A stretch of DNA of 64,000 nucleotides from Jaltomata sinuosa (lineage: Eukaryota > Streptophyta > Magnoliopsida > Solanales > Solanaceae), in NCBI GenBank assembly GCA_003996215.1, contig QJPP01003424.1, positions 1 through 64,000 on the forward strand. The letters run 5' to 3'. Both the position numbers and the translations under genes were made by a program. Position 1 is the stretch's first letter; every line of letters starts with the position of its first letter. The notes under the pieces are model-generated. The model worked only from the letters and a program-made list of their open reading frames with translations, had not been told where the DNA came from and did not search any database. Below, in pieces: positions 57,177 to 64,000 of the stretch.

Positions 57177-58142
57177 TTTTAAAATTTTTCAAGTTTTCTA
57201 TCAAAGATTGTCAAAATTCCATTTTGAAAGTGTTCAACAAAATAATAAGCAAGAAAAAGGCTTATCTTGGATGGAAGCGTGCTTTTGAAAATATCTATGG
57301 AACTTGAAAGGGCTCATTCCGATCATTGCCAAGGTACATGGTGGCTCTTCAACACTCTAATCCAGGCACAATTGTTGAATGGAGGTTTGAATGACATGAT
57401 GATGTTGATGAAAACTTTTTTAACTATGTGTTCTGGATGTTTAAGCCATGTGTTGATGGTTTTGCTTATTGCTGACCAGTGGTATCAATAGACGAAACTC
57501 ATGTCTATAGAAAATATGATATCAAATTATTGATTGCGGTCAGAATGGACGCTAATGGAGCAATACTTCCCTTGTCTTTTGCAGTTGCTGCTAATGAAAG
57601 AATTGCGACATAAGGCATGTTTCTGCGTCATTTGCATCAGTATGTTGTGAAGGGACGTCAAGGTATAACATTGATATCTAATATACATCATGGCATACTT
57701 CACAATGTGCAGGCTAATCGGCAAGCTCCATTTGCCTACCACCGCTTCTGTGTAGGGCATTTAAAGGCTAATTTTCAACATCAATTCAAATCTTTAACCT
57801 TAACCAATCTTTTTTGGGAAGCTGCAACACATCATCAAGAGAAGAAGTTTCTTAAAACAATGGAAACGATAAAGGATGTTAATCAGCTAGCTTACGATTG
57901 GTTGCAGCAGTACGAGCTCGAAAAATGGACCCTACACAAGAATGATGGTAGGAGATGAGGCATGGTCACAACGAATAGCTCATCATTCAATGACTTATTA
58001 AAGTCTGCCAGGGGACTTCCTGTAACTGCAATGGTGCGGCTCACATACAGTCAGGTTGTCGAGCATTTTGTTCGTAGATCTGCTAATGCTAGATGATTAG
58101 CGGCGGAGAATCAATATTAGATGCCAAAACCTTACACAAGAT
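57177..58142 (+). pseudogene. MULE transposase catalytic core
   Basis: After an AG acceptor-like site near 57190: KKKAYLGWKRAFENIYGTWK, RYMVALQHSNPGTIVEWRFE, VVSIDETHVYRKYDIKLLIA and AILPLSFAVAANE, with the first catalytic D in SIDETH. The frame shifts near 57380-57480. A TAA at 57611-57613 follows. The second block reads LISNIHHGIL; the family has a D-R dipeptide (SDRHxGI) there, so the catalytic aspartate is replaced by asparagine. The part to 57958 (AYHRFCVGHLKANFQHQF) is the C-H-bearing block of the family. A TGA at 57956-57958 and further breaks follow up to 58142. Confidence 0.78.
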
Positions 58143-58631
58143 TTGAGAAAAAACAGGATAAAGGCTGCTGGACATACTCACCAAAGTTATAATGTGAGGG
58201 ATCAATTATTTGAGATCAAAACCAAAGTGCATGCAGGTCGTGGAGGTAATGTGCATATTGTTAATGTGACGCAACAATCATGCACATGCGGTAAATGGAA
58301 ATCATATCACATGCCCTGTTCTCATGCGATCAGGGGTTTTGACAGTTGTAGGGTTAATGCATGGGATACAGTTGCACCAGAATATAAATTACAGAACTAC
58401 GTAAATACATATTTTGGGCAATTCTTTTCAGTTGGAGATGCAGCATATTGTCCAAAAAGTCCTTTTGCCATGATTGCAAATAAAAGATTTTTGCGTAGAA
58501 TAAAAATCAAGTCCAACACACGTATATGTAATGAAATGGATGTTATGATTAGTACATTAACTCGAAAGTACGGATTTTGCCGACAACCTGGTCATAATGT
58601 GACCAAATGTCCCTTAAAGGGTGTCCCTTAA
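58143..58631 (+). pseudogene. MULE SWIM zinc finger and CCHC knuckle
   Basis: Open frame giving CTCGKWKSYHMPCSHAI, a SWIM finger (CxC...CxH), which follows the catalytic core in MULE transposases. After a W/Y-rich stretch (VNTYFGQFFSVGDAAYCPKS) a C-terminal knuckle CRQPGHNVTKCP is seen at about 58579-58614. The first cysteine of the knuckle appears as FC rather than CxxC, so only part of the CX2CX4HX4C set is present. The frame ends at a TAA at 58629-58631. Confidence 0.8.
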
Positions 58632-58914
58632 AGGCTACAAATATCTCTCATGGGGGAAGTACTTTAGGGTCTTGATTTTTCATTGTATTCCTTTTTGATT
58701 TAGTTTATTATATGTTATTTGTTTGTACACTAAAAGTTATTAAATCAATGTTTCTTTACATATTTATATAGCTCTCAATTCTTTAATATTTTCTGTAATT
58801 TTCTTTAAAAAATAATATACTATATTTCACTTTAAAGTAGATTTTTTTTAATAAATCACTATGTGCATGAACGAACTTCAAATAAATTAACATAAAAAAA
58901 TAGAAGAATGCATA

Positions 58915-60955
58915 TGTCACACTCCGAGGTTACCCCCGAGACGTAACACGGGACTTGGGACCACAAGTTCCCCAAGATAACTCTTGGTCATAACATTCTC
59001 AAGCATAACAAAAGATAAGCGAAAGCATAATAGATAAAGTCAGAATAGCATAAATGGATAATCAAGCCAAATAGGCATACAAGATCCAAAAAGACTCAAA
59101 TACTGTCTATGTCTGAAAATCCTCTACTCATAACATAAAGAGTTGCTAGGACAATACCCTAGCTACTCAAAGTACAGAAATAAAAGCTGACACACGTTAA
59201 GAACATAACTAATCCTCGACCTAAGAGGACTCATCAACAACTGACAGATAGAGTGGCCTGGAAGCTCTAGCCACGTTCCTGGGAAAGGACTCATCAATCT
59301 GCATCATCAAAGGATGCAACGCAAGATATGCGTCAGTACTATAGGATGTACCGAGTATGCGAGATATACATAAATAATATGAAAGCTTGCTTAAACCATA
59401 ATTGAAAACTGAATTCATGCATAATCGAAGAAGTCATAAGTAAATATCATGGTTTGAGTAATAAGCATGAGTTCGTAGTCAAAACTTCAAAATAAGATAT
59501 CATAAAGCTTAAAAAACTTGAAATCATTCATATGGGAGTTTCTTATAACCGACAATAGACCATGTGAGTTACATGGAATCTAACTATATAACCCTAGTTA
59601 ACAAAGCTGACTTGAACCGTGCCAAGGAACGAGTCACCATACCCAACTATATAACCCTAGTTGGCAAAGCTTCCCTAATGACCTCTAAGACACAGGACAC
59701 CATTATCAAGATGTGTATCCACTCTCATAAGCCCATAGGGCACTTCATTTCATAACCTACACTGGCAACGTAGTTTTGAACTTGGGTAATCGAACCCTCA
59801 TCGCTCGACGCTAAATACTACTCCCAAAACATGTACATATAACTCATAAATTCATAGTGGCACAATCTCATGACAAATCTTGTTGAAAAGCATGAAAATA
59901 CATCGGGTATCATGCAATTCTCATATCATAGGTTCTTGAAGCTTAGCATAGCCATAAGTCAAAACATACTTTTCCTTCTTAAATTCATGCTTGAAGAATT
60001 AGGCATGCAATTTCAGAAATACATAATGACATGTTTATCTAAACATGTAAACCTTCACTTGAAAGCATGCAATTCAATGGAATCATACTACAAATCAACT
60101 TTAATGCATGGGCTTTTGAAACCAAATAAAGAATCTTAATCAAATCATAAATGTTTTAAGGAATCATGATTTGATGCTCAGAAACTGATTTCATAAGTTT
60201 TTCCCCAATTTAGATCAAAACCCTAATGTCACAAGTTCATAATTCAAAATAAGAATTGGGGATTTTGGACACAAGGGCGAAAGGAACCCATTATTGATTA
60301 CCCACATACCTTGATTGAAGATAACTCACTTGAATTGGAAAGACTTTGGAGTCTTGAACTTGGAGCTTGAGACTTGAAGTTTGGAGAAGAATTTCCCTTT
60401 TTGGGAGGGGAGTGAAGTAATGAGAAAGAACTTAGGCTAATGAGGGTGAAAACCCTTCTTGAAATAGCCAAAACGGCATCATTTAGGAGTTAAAAGAGTG
60501 GGTAATAAATAAAATACCCTTGGAACTTAATTAGGAAAAAACTAATTTAAAATCCGGCTTCAGGTTCCACGGGTGGAGTCTATGACCCGTAGACCTAACC
60601 ACGACTCGTGGAAACTGCCCAAGATTTAAAGCTGCTAAAGGTTCCCTACAACTCAACAGGATGACTCGTGGAAACTTCCACGAGTCGTAGGACCAAGTCG
60701 TGGGAATCAGGGGACCTGGCCACTCTCTGTCTGAGTTCCACGGGTTGGTTCCATGACCCATGGAAACTTCCACAAACCGTGAACCTGACTCGTGGTTCTC
60801 AGACCTGAGGATGGTCTGTAGGACTAGAATCATGAGTCACTTTCATGACTCGTGGAAACACCCACAGCTCGTGGACTTGACCCGTGATCCCTGGAAGTTC
60901 AAAATTTTCTGCAGGGTCTGAATTTAATAGTTGGATCAGTTTCTAGGGTGTTACA
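58915..60955 (-). repeat. T6 3' LTR (2041 bp)
   Basis: On the minus strand it begins TGTAACACCCTAG (60955) and ends GGAGTGTGACA (58915). Collinear with S1, including the two copies of AACTATATAACCCTA (about 59580 and 59644) and the GGGACCACAAGTT block. It holds a cluster of CGTGGAA/TTCCACG motifs at about 60550-60890. Confidence 0.9.
60550..60890. repeat. Cluster of actcgtgg/ccacgagt motifs in T6 LTR
   Basis: Both orientations of actcgtgg recur, with a perfect 11-bp hairpin at 60663-60673/60676-60686 separated by two bases. Units are decayed at CG (catgactc, cacaaacc). The equivalent part of S1 (about 13740-14080) has different but likewise palindromic motifs such as cgggctac and gcccgtcg. 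Confidence 0.75.
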
Positions 60956-60990
60956 ATATATCCCCCTTGGGATCATTTGTCCACGAATGA
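60956..60990 (-). promoter_or_regulatory. T6 polypurine tract and hairpin
   Basis: Minus-strand purine run ccaagggggata (about 60959-60970) directly precedes the LTR start. Next to it lies an inverted repeat tcatt...aatga (60973-60990) with a G-T pair extending the arms, equivalent to the T5 hairpin. Confidence 0.7.
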
Positions 60991-61195
60991 AGACTAAGAA
61001 ATGGAAACTGAAGATAAAATATCCCAACCAGCAACAAAACATGGAAATCAAGGAATAAACATGAAAACTGAACTTTCCAACTTAAAACATGGCTAAATCA
61101 ACTTCGAAAACATGAATGCATGCTAGGATCATGAGAGTAACTGATGGAATAGAATCAGAGGGAGATACTAAGGAGGAAACTAGTACCTCAATTTG

Positions 61196-62400
61196 GAACT
61201 GAATTGAAAGGAAAGAGATGAGGATATTTGGCCTTCATGGCCTCTTATGCTTCCCAAGTAGCTCCTTCAACAAGCTGATTTTTCCAAAGAACTTTTACCG
61301 AAGGAACTTCTTTATTTCTCAACCTCCGAATCTGACAATCAAGGATCTCTACAAGAACCTCCTCATAGGTGAGACTATCCTTCACACCCACATCCTCCAA
61401 AGGGACAATCAAGCTCGGATAACCAACACACTTCTTCAACAAGGAAACATGAAAAATGGGATGAACCGCTTCCAACTCTGATGGCACATCCAACTCATAA
61501 GCAACCTTACCGACCTTCCTCAGAATCCGATAAGGACCTACAAAATGGGGACTAAGATTCCCCTTCTTGCCAAATCTGATCACACCCTTCATAGGTGACA
61601 CCTTTAAGAAAACCCAATCATCAACTTCAAATTCCAACTCCCTTCTCCTCACATCTGCCTAAGATTTCTGTTGACTCTGAGCAGTCTTCAACCTTTCCCT
61701 AATAAGCTGAACCTTCTCCATTGTATCATGAACCGAATCTGGAACAATCAAGGTTGCCTTACCTACCTCAAACCAACCAATAGGAGATCTACATCTCTGA
61801 CCATAAAGTGCCTCATACGGAGCCATCTAGATGCTAGAGTGAAAGTTGTTGTTGTAGGCAAACTCGATAAGATTGAGGTAAGTGATCATCCCAATTACCT
61901 TTGAAATCAATCGCACATGCTCTCAACATATCCTCCAAATTCTGAATAGTACGCTCTGCCTGGCCGTCTGTCTGAGGGTGAAAAGTTGTGCTAAGCTTCA
62001 CCTGAGTACCAAGACTCCTCTGAAAAGACCTCCAAAACTGAGATGTAAGCTGAGGACCTCTATCAGAAATGATAGACAAGGGAACACCATGCAATCAAAC
62101 TATCTCCTGGATGTAGAGTCAGGCTTAATCGTCTGCTGAATCGGTAGTCTTAACAGCCAAGAAGTAGGATGACTTGGTCATCCGATCGACAATCACCCAA
62201 ATGGAATCATGTTGCCTTCGAGTACGAGGCAAACCAGTAATAAAGTCCATATTGATTGCTTCCCATTTCCAAGTGGGCAGGTCAATATCTTGAATCATGC
62301 CACCCAACCTTTGATGCTCTACTTTTACTTGTTGACAGTTGGGACACTTAGCCACAAACCAGGATATGTCCCTCTTTATACCATTCCACCAAAATACTTT
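61196..62400 (-). pseudogene. pol: T6 integrase with chromodomain-like tail
   Basis: Minus-strand reading. Zinc-binding part with FVAKCPNCQQVKVEHQ, then INMDFITGLPRTRRQHDSIW (first D), VPLSIISDRGPQLTSQFWRS (second D) and HPQTDGQAERTIQNLEDMLR (E). The frame breaks near 62094-62125 and 61834. From 61652 the SH3-like part DDWVFLKVSPMKGVIRFGKK and then HPIFHVSLLKKCVGYPSLIV, SLTYEEVLVEILDCQIRRLR and VKVLWKNQLVEGATWEA follow. A stop lies at the end of that ORF (61245), just before the closing KYPHLF-type sequence. The DDE residues are all retained, unlike in T5. Confidence 0.85.
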
Positions 62401-63230
62401 CTATAGATCACGGTACATCTTAGTAGCACCCGGATGAATGGAATATCTATAACTGTGAGCCTCAGTCAAAATCTGTTATCTCAACCCATCTACATCTGGC
62501 ACACATAAGCGACCCTGATAACGAAGCACACCATCCCCCCTTGGGAGAAAACCTCCACCCGCTGCTGATGAACTGCACCCTTAAGCTGAAGTAAAATAGG
62601 ATCTCTTTCTTGCTTTGCCTTTACCTCAGCTACCAAAGATGATTCAACACCATTTTTTACAATCACACCACCTTCTGTCGAGTCCATAAGGCGAACTCCC
62701 AACTGAGTTAGCCTATGAACCTCCTTAACCAATTCCTTCTTCCCATCTTCAATGGAAGACACACTTCCCATGGACAGTCTACTCAAAGCATCCGCCACAA
62801 CATTGGCCTTACCCGGATGGTAAAGCACACTCATATCATAATCCTTAAGGATCTTAAGTCATCTCCTTTGTCGCATATTCAATTCCTTTCGAGTGAACAC
62901 ATACTGAAGACTCTTATGATCGGTGAATACATTCACATGCACACCATACAAGTAATGTCTCTAAATCTTCAAAGCAAAGACCATGGATGCCAACTCAAGA
63001 TCATGAGTAGGATAGTTCTTCTCATGAGTCTTAAGTTGTCTCGAAGCATAAGCAATCACCTTACCACGCTGCATCAAAACACAATCCAAACCAATCCTAG
63101 AAGCATCACAATATACCATAAAATCATCTAGGCCCTCGGGTAAAGCTAACACTGGAGCTGTGGTCAATCTAGTCTTTAATTCCCAAAATTTCTCCTCACA
63201 CAAGTCGGACTACTGAAATTTTACCTTCTT
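62401..63230 (-). pseudogene. pol: T6 RNase H region
   Basis: Minus-strand reading. VYCDASRIGLDCVLMQRGKV with the first aspartate, YASRQLKTHEKNYPTHDLEL with the glutamate, FTDHKSLQYVFTRKE-type block and YHPGKANVVADALSRLSMGS. A stop near 62961 and a frame change near 62850-62960 separate the two ORFs. In LDCVLMQ a glycine is replaced by aspartate compared with T1 and T5 (LGCVLMQ). The tail leads to the H2C2 part of integrase. Confidence 0.83.
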
Positions 63231-64000
63231 CTGAGTCAATCAGGTCAAAAGGGCAGCAATGGAAGAAAATCCTTCCACAAACCTCCTATAGTAACTAGCC
63301 AAACCCAAAAGGCTCCTAATATCAGATGGGGAAGTAGGTCTAGGCCAGTTCTTTACTGCCTCTATCTTTTGAGAATTAAACTGAATACCTTCTTTAGTCA
63401 CAATATGACCCAGAAGAGCAACAGACTGCATACAGAACTCACACTTGCTGAACTTAGCAAACACCTGTCTATCCTTGAGAGTTTGCAACACAACCCTCAA
63501 GTGGTCTGCATGCTCCTCCTCACTTCAAGAGTAGATGAGGATATCATCAATGAAAACAATCACAAACAAATCCAAATATTGGTTGAACACGCGGTTCATC
63601 AAATCCATAAAAGCTGCAGGAGCATTTGTTAGACCAAAAGACATCACAAAAAATTCATAATGACCATACGGAGTCCTAAAGGCTGTCTTCGAGATATCAC
63701 ACTCTCTAACATGAAGCTGATGATAATCGGATCTAAGGTCGATCTTGGAGAAGAAACTAGCACCCTGAAGCTGATCGAACAAGTCATCAATCCTAGGAAT
63801 GGGATATTTATTTTTTATTGTGACCTGTTCAACTGACGGTAGTCAATACACATTCTAAGAGAACCATCTTTCTTTCGAACAAATAAAACTGGGGCACCCC
63901 ATGGAGAAATTCTAGGCCAGATGAAACCTTTATCGAGAAGATCCTTCAACTGATCTTTCAACTCTTTGAGTTTTGCGGGGCCATTCTATAAGGAGGAATG
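63231..64000 (-). pseudogene. pol: T6 reverse transcriptase, cut by window edge
   Basis: Minus-strand reading from 64000: KTQRVERSVEGS-like fingers start, WGAPVLFVRKKDGSLRMCID, then a one-base loss near 63830 in the QLN-VTIKN link, MFDQLQGASFFSKIDLRSDY, PYGHYEFFVMSFGLTNAPAA and the catalytic FIDD at 63543-63554 followed by ILIYS and a stop at about 63525. From 63500 the frame continues with VLQTLKDRQVFAKFSKCEFC and RSLLGLASYYRRFVEGFSSI. Only a few breaks, so T6 may be one of the younger copies here. Confidence 0.85.

Larger units (their letters stand above)
55023..58914 (+). mobile_element. M1: Mutator-like DNA transposon, degenerate
   Basis: A plant MULE with an N-terminal exon, acidic linker, MuDR-type DNA-binding domain, MULE transposase core, SWIM zinc finger and a C-terminal CCHC knuckle. 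It is bounded by the truncated T5 LTR and the T6 LTR. I see no matching terminal inverted repeats, so ends are uncertain; the last 280 bp (58632-58914) are AT-rich non-coding DNA. Stops, frameshifts and an altered catalytic block make it inactive. Confidence 0.82.
58915..64000 (-). mobile_element. T6: gypsy chromovirus-like element of the S1 family, 3' part
   Basis: Minus-strand element entering from the right edge: RT, RNase H, integrase, chromodomain-like tail, polypurine tract and 3' LTR. The LTR matches S1 (12097-14157). It carries fewer stops than T5; the two pols are clearly related. The left flank is gcata (58910-58914). Confidence 0.9.

Overview
This is plant nuclear DNA made almost entirely of nested transposable elements; I find no intact host gene, no structural RNA gene and no CRISPR array. 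The host is probably a member of the Solanaceae. That is inferred from the tobacco-vein-clearing-virus-like (solendovirus-like) endogenous pararetrovirus and from Ty3/gypsy families of the kind abundant in Capsicum, Nicotiana and Solanum. No bacterial or organellar gene was seen. Almost every open frame is a piece of a decayed gag, pol or transposase gene carrying stops and frameshifts.

Naming used below, left to right. T1 (1-6080, +) is the 3' part of a Tekay/Del-type chromovirus (protease, RT, RNase H, integrase, chromodomain, 3' LTR) inserted into the movement-protein region of an endogenous caulimovirid. EPRV-a (+) occupies 6081-9726 and 20269 to about 21246 (movement, coat, protease and RT regions) and is split by T2 (9727-20268, +), a Tekay-type element flanked by a perfect 5-bp duplication (GAAAT). 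T2 contains a minus-strand solo LTR, S1 (12097-14157). EPRV-a then meets a second caulimovirid fragment, EPRV-b (about 21441-22759, -), through a long inverted repeat of leader-like sequence (21248-21655). EPRV-b is cut by T3 (22760-26818, -), another chromovirus, which is cut by T4, a plus-strand LTR (26819-29315 plus 41506-42436). T4 is split by OG (29316-41505, -), a truncated Ogre/Tat-lineage element with a 4.4-kb LTR, tRNA primer site, extra ORF1, an unusual accessory ORF, gag and protease.

From 42437 to 43779 nothing is recognisable. A 5'-truncated LINE (about 43780-45725, -) follows, interrupted by T5 (45726-55022, +), a second chromovirus-like family with both LTRs. A degenerate Mutator-like element M1 (55023-58914, +) lies between T5 and T6 (58915-64000, -), a further gypsy element of the S1 family that runs off the right edge.

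The elements do not form a cellular pathway. The order of nesting gives relative ages: the caulimovirid copies are older than T1, T2 and T3; T3 is older than T4; T4 is older than OG; T2 is older than S1; the LINE is older than T5. Points of most interest are the duplication-verified insertion into a pararetrovirus frame, the inverted pararetrovirus leaders, a hairpin just upstream of the polypurine tract shared by four gypsy elements, palindrome arrays in the LTRs of different families and at the 5' end of the MULE, and an Ogre accessory ORF with two CxYHx4GHx4C-type modules.
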